From Caloranaerobacter ferrireducens (GTDB lineage: Bacteria; Bacillota; Clostridia; Tissierellales; Thermohalobacteraceae), in the NCBI RefSeq assembly GCF_001730685.1, contig NZ_MDJR01000001.1, positions 248,001 through 312,000 of the forward strand: 64,000 nt of DNA, read 5' to 3'. The notes under the pieces are model-generated. The model searched no databases. It saw only the letters and a list, made by a program, of their open reading frames with translations, and had not been told where the DNA came from. Shown piece after piece: positions 53,530 through 61,819 of this stretch; position 1 is the stretch's first letter; every line of letters begins with the position of its first letter. The position numbers and the translations under genes are program-made.

Positions 53530-53600
53530 CTAACATAGCGTTTAAGATATACTATGAAAAACCTATAGTACATCTCAAACACTCAGACTGTTATATGCCG
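53530..53600. other. Long imperfect stem-loop after the amidohydrolase gene
   Basis: GTTTAAGATATACTATG (53540-53556) pairs with TATAGTACATCTCAAAC (53564-53580), 14 of 17. Outer TAAC/GTTA (53531, 53590) extend it. The right side contains CTCAGACTGTT, which matches the end of family A elements. The general shape recalls an integron attC site, but the core bases do not fit. The rest of this 368-nt gap (53601-53891) is AT-rich with nothing recognisable. Confidence 0.45.
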
Positions 53601-53891
53601 GATTGACCCCCTAATTTTGAACAAAAACTCACTAATTTACATTTATTCTCAAAATTACTTTGCAATTCGCATAAGCCTTTGTTGAAGTTTATATAAATAT
53701 TTATATTCATCATATACAAGTTGAAAAAATATAAGACATTATATTGTTTAAATAAGATATTAGCGAATATTTATAGGTATATCAATAAAAATAAATTAGT
53801 ATTATGGAGCTATATTTCAACTGTTAATAAAGTTAATCGTAATATAAAAAGTTTTTATATATGATTTATTATTTAAAATGAGGTGCTTTAG

Positions 53892-54395
53892 ATGATTGAA
53901 ACAGAAAGACTATTGATAAGAAAAATGAATATGAATGATTATGAAGCATTAAAATTAATACTTTGTGACCCTGTTACTATGCAGTTTTGGCCAAAGCCTT
54001 TTTCACCAGAGCAGGTAAAGAACTGGATTAATAGAAATGTTGAGAATTATAAAAAATATGGGTTTGGTAGATGGATAGTTGAATTAAAAAACAGTCGTGA
54101 AATAATAGGTGATTGTGGATTTTTGATACTTGAAATAGATGGCAAGATAGAAAATGATTTAGGATACATAATTTATTCAAAATATTGAGGGAAGGGATAT
54201 GGTACAGAAGCAGCAAAAGCATGTCTTGAATATGGTTTTAAAGAGCTAGGGATGAAAAGAATTATAGCAAACATGCCATATAATCATTACGCTTCAATAA
54301 GAGTAGCCGAAAAATTAGGAATGATTAAGGAAAAGGAGTTTATAAATAAAAGAAATCGAGACATTCTTACTTATTTATTTTTTAGGGAGGCATAA
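53892..54395 (+). pseudogene. GNAT N-acetyltransferase with in-frame TGA (RimJ/RimL type)
   Basis: The 168-codon frame is open from ATG 53892 to TAA 54393-54395 except for TGA at 54186-54188. Before it: MIETERLLIRKMNMNDYEAL...DLGYIIYSKY; after it: GKGYGTEAAKACLEYGFKELG and NHYASIRVAEKLGMIKE, together a complete RimJ/RimL-type GNAT. The stop falls where relatives often have Trp (TGG to TGA is one base). The acetyl-CoA loop is downstream, so the 98-residue product should be inactive. GAGGTG precedes the ATG. A sequencing error cannot be excluded. Confidence 0.82.
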
Positions 54396-54398
54396 AAT

Positions 54399-54701
54399 GT
54401 GTTTTTATTAAATTTTATATTTTTTCTATCAGGATTTATTTTTATATATTTTGGATATATGATATGGCGATATAAAAAGCTTTGGTTGATAGCAGGATAT
54501 AATGAAAAAAGAGTTGCAGATAAAGAAGGGCTTGCTAGATTTACAGGTTTTTATTTATTTTTAATGAGTTTTATTATTATAGTTATATCAATTATAGGAA
54601 TGATTTTTGATATTAATACAACAATACCGTATACAATAGCTGTTGTTATTATAAGTATAAGAATGGCTTTTGGGCACAGAAAATATGAGAGAAAAAGTTG
54701 A
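54399..54701 (+). CDS. DUF3784 membrane protein
   Basis: 100 residues with three hydrophobic segments (about 3-22, 48-68, 75-90) and the DUF3784-type middle GYNEKRVADKEGLARFTGFYLF. GTG 54399 follows GGAGG by 8 nt; the nearby ATG 54397 opens a frame that stops at once. A degraded copy of its C-terminal end lies at 56572-56640. Function unknown. Confidence 0.8.
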   Translation: MFLLNFIFFLSGFIFIYFGYMIWRYKKLWLIAGYNEKRVADKEGLARFTGFYLFLMSFIIIVISIIGMIFDINTTIPYTIAVVIISIRMAFGHRKYERKS

Positions 54702-54734
54702 TTATTTAATAGAAAAAAGGAAAGGGGGATTTTT

Positions 54735-55457
54735 GTGAAATTTTTTAGATTAAAGTCAGTAAAACATTTGTTATTTACAATATTTCTAATATTTCTAATG
54801 AGCATTTTTGTCTACTATACAATGATAGTAATTATAGCTCGTAAAAATACACCTACGATAATTAGTAGAGCATTAAACTCAGAAAGAATTGTTTTAGAAT
54901 TAAATGATTTATCAGAAAAGCAAATAGATATTCTTTTAAAAGTAGAAGATCCTAATTTTTATAATCATAAAGGTATAGATTTTAAAACTCCAGGTGCTGG
55001 AATAACAACAATAACTCAAGGTTTAGTTAAAAAATTTTATTTTGATAATTTTAGACCTGGTATTGCAAAAATTAAACAGACATTAATAGCTCGCTTTGCT
55101 TTGAACCCCTTGGTGTCAAAGGAAGATCAACTTAAATTATTTATCAACTATGTATATTTAGGTAATTTAGATGGGAACCCAATCTATGGTTTCGCAAATG
55201 CTTCAGAAAGATATTTTGGAAAATCATTTAGTGAACTAAATGAAGATGAATATATATCACTAGTTGCTATGATAATAGCTCCAAATAAGTTTAATGTGAT
55301 AAAAAATCCAGAAGCTAATTCAAATAGAGTAGAGCGAATTAAGTTACTTATAAAAGGAGAATATGTTCCAAAGGGTCTTATGGATTTATATTATGGAGGA
55401 AAATATTTTTCTAAAAAACCACGTAGCTTTTTTAATAAATTAATATGGGGTTATTAG
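54735..55457 (+). CDS. Monofunctional GT51 peptidoglycan transglycosylase
   Basis: 240 residues: one N-terminal membrane anchor (about 12-33), then a GT51 domain with motif 1 VEDPNFYNHKGIDF (catalytic Glu), motif 2 GAGITTITQGLVKKFY, motif 3 KIKQTLIARFAL, motif 4 FINYVYLGN and YFGKSFSELNEDE. No transpeptidase domain. Polymerises lipid II on the outer face. GGAAAGGGGG before GTG/ATG region; frame start GTG 54735. It lies apart from other wall genes in the accessory stretch. Confidence 0.87.
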   Translation: MKFFRLKSVKHLLFTIFLIFLMSIFVYYTMIVIIARKNTPTIISRALNSERIVLELNDLSEKQIDILLKVEDPNFYNHKGIDFKTPGAGITTITQGLVKKFYFDNFRPGIAKIKQTLIARFALNPLVSKEDQLKLFINYVYLGNLDGNPIYGFANASERYFGKSFSELNEDEYISLVAMIIAPNKFNVIKNPEANSNRVERIKLLIKGEYVPKGLMDLYYGGKYFSKKPRSFFNKLIWGY

Positions 55458-55533
55458 ATTTTTAAGTTTTGTAAAAAATATCAAAACCATTTGCTCTTTT
55501 CATGCTATTTTTATTTTAGAAGGTGAGTTGAGA

Positions 55534-56418
55534 ATGAATTATTATGAGAGGATTCAAAGATCTTTGGATTATATTGAAGAAAATTTAAAAAGTTCAATTG
55601 AAATTGAAAAGGTTGCACAGGAATCATTCATGTCTATTTCGAGCTTTTATAGAATGTTTTATGCTCTTGTAGGTCATACAGTGAAAGATTATATAAGGAA
55701 AAGAAGATTATCCTGTGCAGCTAATGAGCTATTAAATACTAAAAAGAGAATTATAGATATAGCGTTAGATTATCAGTATGAGTCTCAAGAAGCCTTCACG
55801 AGAGCATTTAGAAATTATTTTGAAATAACTCCTGGGAGATATCGAAAATTTAAAAAAGGAATTAAAAGCATGGAAAGGGTGAATTTAATGGAGAAATATT
55901 TTGAATCTCATGGAATAGAAGATAAATATCCTGACATAAAGGTGCTAAAAGAATTAAAACCTATGCGTGTAGCTTACTATCATGCATATGGAAAAAGTCC
56001 AGAAATAATAGCGATTACTAAAGTACTTAGCTGGGCAAAAAAGAATAATTTACTTAATGGTGATAATAGTCACAGATTTTTTGGATTTGATAACCCTAGT
56101 CCTAGCCCTGATAGAGATGAGTATGGGTACGAGTTCTGGATGACTGTAAGTGAGGACGAAAATATTAAAGGTGACGAAGAAATAAAAATAAAAAAAATTG
56201 AGGGAGGAAAGTATGCAGTAATAAATACATCGTTAAGTGATATATCTAATGCTTGGAATAGGTTTATCTCTTGGATAAAGATTAGTAAATACGGATTTGG
56301 TACTCATCAATGTCTGGAAGAACATTTACTGAGTGATGAAGAAATAAATGAAAAGACTGTTGATGAATTAATTGAAAATCTTCAACTTGACTTATACATG
56401 CCGATAAGAGAAGGTTAA
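55534..56418 (+). CDS. AraC-family regulator with GyrI-like effector domain
   Basis: About 294 residues. The AraC DNA-binding domain is N-terminal (about 8-108): IEIEKVAQESFMSISSFYRMF and IIDIALDYQYESQEAFTRAFR are its two helix-turn-helix units, ending PGRYRKF. A GyrI/SOUL-like ligand domain follows (about 130-294), as in Rob/BmrR-type multidrug sensors. It may control efflux or stress genes elsewhere. ATG 55534 follows AAGGTGAG; TTG 55528 is less likely. Confidence 0.9.
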   Translation: MNYYERIQRSLDYIEENLKSSIEIEKVAQESFMSISSFYRMFYALVGHTVKDYIRKRRLSCAANELLNTKKRIIDIALDYQYESQEAFTRAFRNYFEITPGRYRKFKKGIKSMERVNLMEKYFESHGIEDKYPDIKVLKELKPMRVAYYHAYGKSPEIIAITKVLSWAKKNNLLNGDNSHRFFGFDNPSPSPDRDEYGYEFWMTVSEDENIKGDEEIKIKKIEGGKYAVINTSLSDISNAWNRFISWIKISKYGFGTHQCLEEHLLSDEEINEKTVDELIENLQLDLYMPIREG

Positions 56419-56475
56419 ATAAAACTACTATAGGTTATTAGAAAGGAGAGCTGTATTAGAATTAGGCTCTTCTTT

Positions 56476-56550
56476 GTTTTTTAAATCAATTAAAAATTAA
56501 ATTTTTGGAGGAATTTGTTAATAAATGGAGAAAATTAATAGATATTGTTA
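56476..56550 (+). repeat. Family C direct repeat, copy 2
   Basis: Same orientation as copy 1, 4.0 kb away, with the identical 43-bp core at 56502-56544. It follows a weak terminator-like hairpin AGAGC...GGCTCT at about 56446-56470 after the AraC gene. Confidence 0.8.
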
Positions 56551-56571
56551 AGTTAAATAACTATGTGGTTT

Positions 56572-56640
56572 TTGACATTTGTTGTTGTAAGTATGCGAAT
56601 AATTTGCAGATACAGAAAATATGAGAGAAAGCATTGATCA
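56572..56640 (+). pseudogene. Remnant of a DUF3784 gene 3' end
   Basis: The frame reading VVSMRIICRYRKYERKH then TGA matches the end of the intact DUF3784 protein (VVIISIRMAFGHRKYERKS). The DNA CAGAAAATATGAGAGAAA is identical in both. No start or upstream part remains, so this is a leftover of a duplication. Confidence 0.65.
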
Positions 56641-56663
56641 TTAATAGAAAGGTTGAATAATAC

Positions 56664-56834
56664 ATGGGTGAAATTTCAATAATATTACTTTTAATTGGTT
56701 ATATGATTTATAGAGTTGTATATGAAATGCCGAAATTGATTAAAAAGAATGAAGAAAAAATTGGCAAAATAGAGCTAAGGCTTAAAGAAATTGATATGAA
56801 ATTATCTGAAATAATAAAAAAGTTGGATAATTAA
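56664..56834 (+). CDS. Small single-pass membrane protein, 56 residues
   Basis: MGEISIILLLIGYMIYRVVY forms a membrane helix, followed by a charged heptad-like stretch (MPKLIKKNEEKIGKIELRL onward) predicted to be coiled coil. AAAGG lies about 9 nt upstream of ATG 56664; the frame ends TAA 56832. The next gene starts 33 nt later. No known family recognised; coding potential is judged from the composition and ribosome site. Confidence 0.6.
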   Translation: MGEISIILLLIGYMIYRVVYEMPKLIKKNEEKIGKIELRLKEIDMKLSEIIKKLDN

Positions 56835-56867
56835 TCAAATAGAGGAGAGGATTGAAGGAGGAATAGC

Positions 56868-57377
56868 ATGGCTAAATTTAAATATTGTAGTATTTGTAAT
56901 ATTCAATTAGATCCATATGATACATATCAAGTTAATGGAATGCTGATTTGTGGTGAGTGTTATAAGATTAAGAAGAAGTATCCTGAGATTTCGGAAGAAG
57001 AATTACTAGAGAAAATATTAAATGTAAGAGAAAAAATGAAAAAAAGATTCGATGAGTTTATTGTAGTTACTGTTCCTAAAATAGAAGGTAAAAGAATTGT
57101 TAAATATTATAATATGATAGTATCAGAATTAGTTATAGGAACAGGTATATTTTCAGAATTAGGAGCTTCAGTTATTGATTTAATTGGAACAACAGGAGCC
57201 TATTCAGATAAACTGAAAGAAATAAAAAATAAAGTAATGGACGATTTGATACATAAAGCTGTTAAGTTAGGAGCAAATGCAATTATTGGTGCAGATGCAG
57301 AATATATGAAAATTGGCGGCAACATGATACTGTTTTCTATTTCTGGAACACCAGTTCTTATTGAAGATGATAATTAA
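56868..57377 (+). CDS. YbjQ-type (heavy-metal-binding domain) protein with N-terminal zinc ribbon
   Basis: 169 residues. A zinc-ribbon-like CSICN...CGEC (Cys at about 7, 10, 28, 31) lies at the N-terminus, a helical linker follows, then a YbjQ/PF01906 domain. Its segments are VVTVPKIEGKRIVKYYNMIVSE, IHKAVKLGANAIIGADAEYM and MILFSISGTPVLI. Function of the family is not settled. AAGGAGGAATAGC precedes ATG 56868. Confidence 0.85.
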   Translation: MAKFKYCSICNIQLDPYDTYQVNGMLICGECYKIKKKYPEISEEELLEKILNVREKMKKRFDEFIVVTVPKIEGKRIVKYYNMIVSELVIGTGIFSELGASVIDLIGTTGAYSDKLKEIKNKVMDDLIHKAVKLGANAIIGADAEYMKIGGNMILFSISGTPVLIEDDN

Positions 57378-57454
57378 ATTTATTTTGATAATATAAATTA
57401 AATTTATTATAAATATACAACATGAAATATTGTTCAAGGAAGGAGAAAAAATAC

Positions 57455-58141
57455 GTGGAAAGTTATGTTTTAAGTGAAGCACGAAAATTCCTTATTACAT
57501 ATTTAAGAGGAAAAAAATATACAAATGAAACCAATTACCCTTGGAGAAAAGGTTGGGAGTTTGTTGTATACCATTCATTTCGAGTTGAATCATATGTAAT
57601 GAAAATACTTAAAGGTGAAAAACAAAAAATAAGCAGTGAGGAAGTTGAGTTATTGCGCATTGCTGCTATTCTCCATGATATAGGTAGATTTGATGATAGG
57701 CAGCAACATGCCAAAATTGGAGCAGAAATAGTTGAAAGTTGGTTAGATAAGAATTATAAAATATCTTCTCAGATAAAAGATGTTGAAAAACTTCTTTATA
57801 TGATTGAAACTCATTCAAATAAAGACAATTATGAAGATGACTTTTGCTGTAAAGTGTTAAAAGATGCGGATATATTAGATGAAATTGGTGTACTTTCAAT
57901 ATTTATGGCAGCTAATCGAGTTGATAATAATTCTCCATTCTTTTTTAATCAGTTATTAGATAGAGTAAGAAATTTTGAAATTGATTTTTGTAATAGAAAA
58001 ATGCTCAAATTAAAAACATCAACAGCAAAAGAAATTTTAAAGAAGAAAAAGGATTTTATAGTTTTATTTACAAATCAGTTAGAAGATGAATTGGATGGAG
58101 GGGAAGCTATTTTAGATTTAATAAATAAGAATGAGTATTAA
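57455..58141 (+). CDS. HD-domain phosphohydrolase
   Basis: About 228 residues. Metal ligands of the HD fold are visible: VVYHSFRVESYVMKIL (H), IAAILHDIGRFDDRQQHAKIG (HD plus second His), and VLKDADILDEIG (late Asp). It likely hydrolyses a nucleotide or phosphate ester. GTG 57455 is chosen because AAGGAG lies about 10 nt upstream; the ATG at 57422 lies before that site. Substrate unknown. Confidence 0.85.
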   Translation: MESYVLSEARKFLITYLRGKKYTNETNYPWRKGWEFVVYHSFRVESYVMKILKGEKQKISSEEVELLRIAAILHDIGRFDDRQQHAKIGAEIVESWLDKNYKISSQIKDVEKLLYMIETHSNKDNYEDDFCCKVLKDADILDEIGVLSIFMAANRVDNNSPFFFNQLLDRVRNFEIDFCNRKMLKLKTSTAKEILKKKKDFIVLFTNQLEDELDGGEAILDLINKNEY

Positions 58142-58167
58142 TGTTGCTAAAAGTAGGAGGGGGATAA

Positions 58168-58719
58168 ATGGATAATCGATTGCTATTATATTTTATCTTA
58201 CTTGGAATTTATAAAGTAAGTGAGAATTTTGTAATGACTAAAAATAAGACTAACAGATATAAAATAACAAAAGATAGATCTGTTTTATTGATAGTAATTC
58301 CATATTATTTAATTATAATTATTCCAATATTTGAGTATCTTCATTTTAAACCACATCCAGGATATATTTCTATGATATTTGGCTCGATATGTTTTATTAT
58401 AGCGACTTTTTTACGTGTAAAAGCACATATAGACTTAAATAAAGGTTTTTCAATGTATATTGAAAAGATGGAAGGACAGAGCATGGTTGATACAGGACTG
58501 TATAGATATATACGTCATCCACTTTATTTAGGTAATATTTTCTTATTTTTGGCTTGCCCTATATTACTGATTTCTAAACTTACATGGATTATTACAATAG
58601 CGGGGATTATTGGTATATTGATTAGAATTAAAATTGAAGAAAAATTTTTAATAAATAATTTTAAAGGATATAAAGAATACATTTCTAAAACATGGGCTTT
58701 GATACCTAAATTGTATTAA
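58168..58719 (+). CDS. Isoprenylcysteine/phospholipid methyltransferase-like membrane protein
   Basis: 183 residues with about five hydrophobic segments. The ICMT/PEMT signature DTGLYRYIRHPLYLGNIFLF (residues about 110-130) and the C-terminal KIEEKFLINNFKGYKEYISKTW fit the family that methylates lipids or small thiols with SAM. Exact substrate unknown. AGGAGGGGG before ATG 58168. Confidence 0.87.
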   Translation: MDNRLLLYFILLGIYKVSENFVMTKNKTNRYKITKDRSVLLIVIPYYLIIIIPIFEYLHFKPHPGYISMIFGSICFIIATFLRVKAHIDLNKGFSMYIEKMEGQSMVDTGLYRYIRHPLYLGNIFLFLACPILLISKLTWIITIAGIIGILIRIKIEEKFLINNFKGYKEYISKTWALIPKLY

Positions 58720-58756
58720 TTCATAATTTAAATAAATTGTCAGAGGAGGGAGGAAT

Positions 58757-59539
58757 ATGAGAATACCTATTTATCAAATAGATGCATTTGCAAATAAACA
58801 GTTTGAAGGAAATCCAGCAGCAGTATGTTGTTTGGAAGAATGGGTTGAAGATGATTTAATGCAGAAAATTGCTAAAGAAAATAATTTATCTGAAACTGCC
58901 TTTTTTGTGAAAAAGGGAGACATATATGAATTGAGATGGTTTACTCCAGAGAAAGAAATAGATTTGTGTGGTCATGCTACATTAGCAACAGCTTATGTTG
59001 TATTTACTTATTTAGATAAAAATATTAAAAAGATAAGTTTTAAAACAAAAAGCGGAGTTTTAGAAGTATTTAAGGAAAATGACCTGCTTTCTATGATATT
59101 TCCATCAAGAAAAGGAGATAAGTGTAAAGTTCCAAATGAGTTAATAAAAGGATTGGGAAGAGAACCTAAAGAAGTTTATAAATCAAGAGATTATATGGCT
59201 GTATTTGAAACTGAAGAAGAAATTAAAAATCTAAATCTAAATATGGAAGAATTAAAAAAATTAGATTCATTTGGGGTAATTGTAACAGCAAAAGGTAAAA
59301 AAGTAGATTTTGTGTCTAGATATTTTGCTCCCAAAGCAGGAGTTGATGAAGATCCAGTTACAGGTTCAGCACATTGTACTTTAGTACCGTATTGGACAGA
59401 AGTTCTAAAAAAAGATGAATTTGTTGCGTACCAGATGTCCGATAGAGGTGGAGTGATATTTTGTAAAGATTTAGGAGATAAAATTAAAATATCGGGCAAA
59501 GCCGTTTTGTATTTAGAAGGATATGTAAAAATAGAATAA
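58757..59539 (+). CDS. PhzF-family isomerase
   Basis: 260 residues with the diaminopimelate epimerase-like fold. IDAFANKQFEGNPAAVC, catalytic Glu46 in NNLSETAFF, the WFTPEKEIDLCGHATLA segment with GHA, and GVDEDPVTGSAHCTLVPYW are all conserved. Stand-alone PhzF proteins are common and mostly uncharacterised; no phenazine genes are present, so a phenazine role is unlikely. Confidence 0.92.
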   Translation: MRIPIYQIDAFANKQFEGNPAAVCCLEEWVEDDLMQKIAKENNLSETAFFVKKGDIYELRWFTPEKEIDLCGHATLATAYVVFTYLDKNIKKISFKTKSGVLEVFKENDLLSMIFPSRKGDKCKVPNELIKGLGREPKEVYKSRDYMAVFETEEEIKNLNLNMEELKKLDSFGVIVTAKGKKVDFVSRYFAPKAGVDEDPVTGSAHCTLVPYWTEVLKKDEFVAYQMSDRGGVIFCKDLGDKIKISGKAVLYLEGYVKIE

Positions 59540-59614
59540 ATTATTATATGTGATAACGACAATAAGGAATTAAAAAGTAGCAAATAAGAGATTTTACAAA
59601 TATGGAGGTACAAA

Positions 59615-60094
59615 ATGAAAAAAATTGAGTATATATCTGGCAATGAAGATTTATTAGATAGTATTGGATTTCTATGGGAGAAGCTAAATAAGCATCATAA
59701 GAATAATTCAAAACACTTTTCAAAAAAATTTTCAAAATTTTCATTTGAAGTTAGAAAAAAAGGATTAATAGATAAAGCTAAAAAAGGTCTCATGAAAATT
59801 GAAATTGCAAGAGATATAGAGAAAAACAAAAATATTGGTTATTGCATTAGTACAATAAATGATAGAAATATAGGAGAAATTGAATCGCTATATATTGAAC
59901 CAGATTATAGAAAGCAGGGGATTGGTAATAAGTTTATGAAAAATGCACTAGATTGGATGAAATTAAATAAGGTCAAATCAATATGTATAGGAGTAAGTGT
60001 AGGTAATGAAGAAGTTCTATCATTTTATGAGAAATATGGATTTTTGCCTAGAACTATTATACTAGAGCAGATAAATAAAGAATATAATGAGTAA
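59615..60094 (+). CDS. GNAT N-acetyltransferase
   Basis: 159 residues. Motif A for acetyl-CoA binding is IESLYIEPDYRKQGIGNKFM (about 90-110), and motif B VGNEEVLSFYEKYGFLPRT follows. Acceptor unknown. GGAGG precedes ATG 59615. A fragment of repeat B follows its end. Confidence 0.88.
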   Translation: MKKIEYISGNEDLLDSIGFLWEKLNKHHKNNSKHFSKKFSKFSFEVRKKGLIDKAKKGLMKIEIARDIEKNKNIGYCISTINDRNIGEIESLYIEPDYRKQGIGNKFMKNALDWMKLNKVKSICIGVSVGNEEVLSFYEKYGFLPRTIILEQINKEYNE

Positions 60095-60106
60095 AAATGT
60101 TAGAAA

Positions 60107-60129
60107 AAAATCTTCGATTTAAATAAATT
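60107..60129 (-). repeat. Fragment of a family B repeat
   Basis: AAAATCTTCGATTTAAATAAAT matches the loop and one arm of the second B hairpin in minus orientation (compare 61872 onward). The rest of the element is missing. Confidence 0.55.
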
Positions 60130-60162
60130 GTATAAGGTTTAAAATATAGTGGAGTGGTTAAA

Positions 60163-60510
60163 ATGACTTTGTTTTTTAATATTATTACAGGTATTTCAAT
60201 GGTGCTTGTAGGTATAATGTTGAAAATTTTTCCACCTAAGAAAATCAATTTTATATCTGGATATAGAACATATTTATCTATGAAGAATAAAGAAACTTGG
60301 GAAGAAGGAAATAGTTATAGTGCAAAAATGCTTATAGCTATGGGGGTTATTTCTATCATAATCAGTTTTGCTATTTATAAAATAGTAAATCCTAAAATTA
60401 GCGCAATAATTTCAACTATTGTTAGTTGTGTTTTAATTATATTAGTACTTCCACTTACAGAGATTCATTTAAAGAAGTTATTTGATAAAAATGGCAATAG
60501 GAAACTATAA
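60163..60510 (+). CDS. SdpI-family membrane protein
   Basis: 115 residues with three to four hydrophobic segments and the SdpI motif PPKKINFISGYRTYLSMKNKETWEEGN between the first two. In Bacillus SdpI gives immunity to the SdpC toxin; many relatives stand alone, as here, with no toxin genes visible. ATG 60163 is preferred over GTG 60154, which overlaps the GGAG site. Confidence 0.87.
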   Translation: MTLFFNIITGISMVLVGIMLKIFPPKKINFISGYRTYLSMKNKETWEEGNSYSAKMLIAMGVISIIISFAIYKIVNPKISAIISTIVSCVLIILVLPLTEIHLKKLFDKNGNRKL

Positions 60511-60583
60511 ACTTTGTAGCATATTATAAGAAGTTGCACTTTGATTTACTTGAAAAATCAGGAGCAGGGGGATAATTAATTAT

Positions 60584-61153
60584 ATGAAAGTAAAAGAACT
60601 TATTAATAAAAGCTTACCTATTTTACTATGCATATCTATTTCACTTAATGTTTATTTGTTGAGTGCATTGTTTGATAAACAAAAAAAGATTGATAGATTT
60701 TTGAAATTATGTAATTTTAGTACTGCTGAAACAGTTAATATTATTCTATCAGAATTAGAAGATAAATTGGTTAAAGTAGATGAAGAAAAAATCAAAGATA
60801 GAAAATATGTAATAGAGACTTTAAATGATATTGAAAGAAAATTGAATTTGTGTGATCTTCCATTGGGATTTGCTAGGGAGTTAAACAGTAATTTTGATTT
60901 CGATATTCATAAGTTAGAAGGATATATATATAGATTAGAACGGTCATTTGTTTTGAGTAAAGAAGGGTTTTCTGATCATGACAGACAAGTATTGAAAGAA
61001 ATAGCAAGTATTAGGTTGTATACAACACTTATGGACTTTTATGAAGAAAATTCATTTTATCAAAAAAAGCCTAGACATTTTATCAGAGATTCATATAAGA
61101 AATTAGAAAAAATCTGTGATGAAGCTATTAAAAAATTAGATGAACAGAAGTAA
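60584..61153 (+). CDS. Membrane-anchored helical protein of unknown function
   Basis: 189 residues: an N-terminal membrane or signal-anchor helix (about 10-27, LPILLCISISLNVYLLSA), then long charged helices with heptad-like spacing (about 30-189) including TVNIILSELEDKLVKVDEEK. No family recognised. Probably exposed on the outer face. A GGGGG run lies before ATG 60584. Confidence 0.72.
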   Translation: MKVKELINKSLPILLCISISLNVYLLSALFDKQKKIDRFLKLCNFSTAETVNIILSELEDKLVKVDEEKIKDRKYVIETLNDIERKLNLCDLPLGFARELNSNFDFDIHKLEGYIYRLERSFVLSKEGFSDHDRQVLKEIASIRLYTTLMDFYEENSFYQKKPRHFIRDSYKKLEKICDEAIKKLDEQK

Positions 61154-61249
61154 ATTATAGATATTATTTATTTTGTTTGTGTTAATATAGAAATAAATCT
61201 ACAATAAAAAAATCTAATAAACCATGCAAGAAAAAGGGGGAGGTAAAAA

Positions 61250-61819
61250 TTGACAAAAGTATATTTAGTAAGACATGCAGAAATTGAGCTTATACCAGAT
61301 GATTATAGTAGACCTTTATCTCAAAAAGGGAAGGAAGATGTTAAGAAAGTAACAGAATTTTTTAAAAACAAAAACATAACTAGAGTTTTATCAAGTCCTT
61401 ATATTAGGGCTTTACATACTGTAGAAGGTATAGCGAAGGACAAAGGGTTAGATATTGAAGTTGTAGATGATTTTAGAGAAAGAAAAGTAGCTAACAGTTA
61501 TATAGAAGATTTTGAAACTTTTTCAGAACTTCAGTGGAAAGATTTTGATTATTCTTTAGAAGGTGGAGAATCGTTAAATCAAGTTCAGAAGAGAGGAATA
61601 AAAGCATTATTTGATGTGGTTGATAAATATAAAAATGAAAGTATTGTTGTAGGAACTCATGGCACAATATTAGGAGTGATACTGAATTATTTTGATAAAA
61701 AATATGATTTTAACTTCTGGAAAACTATAAAAATGCCTGATATATTTCTTTTGGAGTTTGAAGATAGAAGACTAAAATATATTAAAAATATAGCAGTAGA
61801 AAATGAAAAGTCTCATTAA
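61250..61819 (+). CDS. Histidine phosphatase superfamily protein
   Basis: 189 residues. The catalytic RHG-type motif is LVRHAE at residues 5-10, with second Arg in LSSPYIRALHT, acidic EGGESL and late His in VVGTHGTILG. Phosphoglycerate mutase-like phosphatase; substrate unknown. TTG 61250 follows GGGGGAGG. Its terminator overlaps the stop codon and is duplicated around the family A insertion. Confidence 0.9.
   Translation: MTKVYLVRHAEIELIPDDYSRPLSQKGKEDVKKVTEFFKNKNITRVLSSPYIRALHTVEGIAKDKGLDIEVVDDFRERKVANSYIEDFETFSELQWKDFDYSLEGGESLNQVQKRGIKALFDVVDKYKNESIVVGTHGTILGVILNYFDKKYDFNFWKTIKMPDIFLLEFEDRRLKYIKNIAVENEKSH

Noticed and set aside
53530-53600. Firm call of an integron attC site
   Set aside because: The bordering heptamers do not fit RYYYAAC/GTTRRRY, there is only one copy and no integrase; kept only as a stem-loop.
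53892-54395. UGA recoding as Trp or selenocysteine in the GNAT gene
   Set aside because: hisF and other genes here end in TGA, so the code is standard. There is no obvious selenocysteine element and GNATs have no Sec at this place; a nonsense mutation is simpler.
59191-59643. 150-residue minus-strand frame inside phzF
   Set aside because: Antisense shadow of the conserved PhzF C-terminal half.
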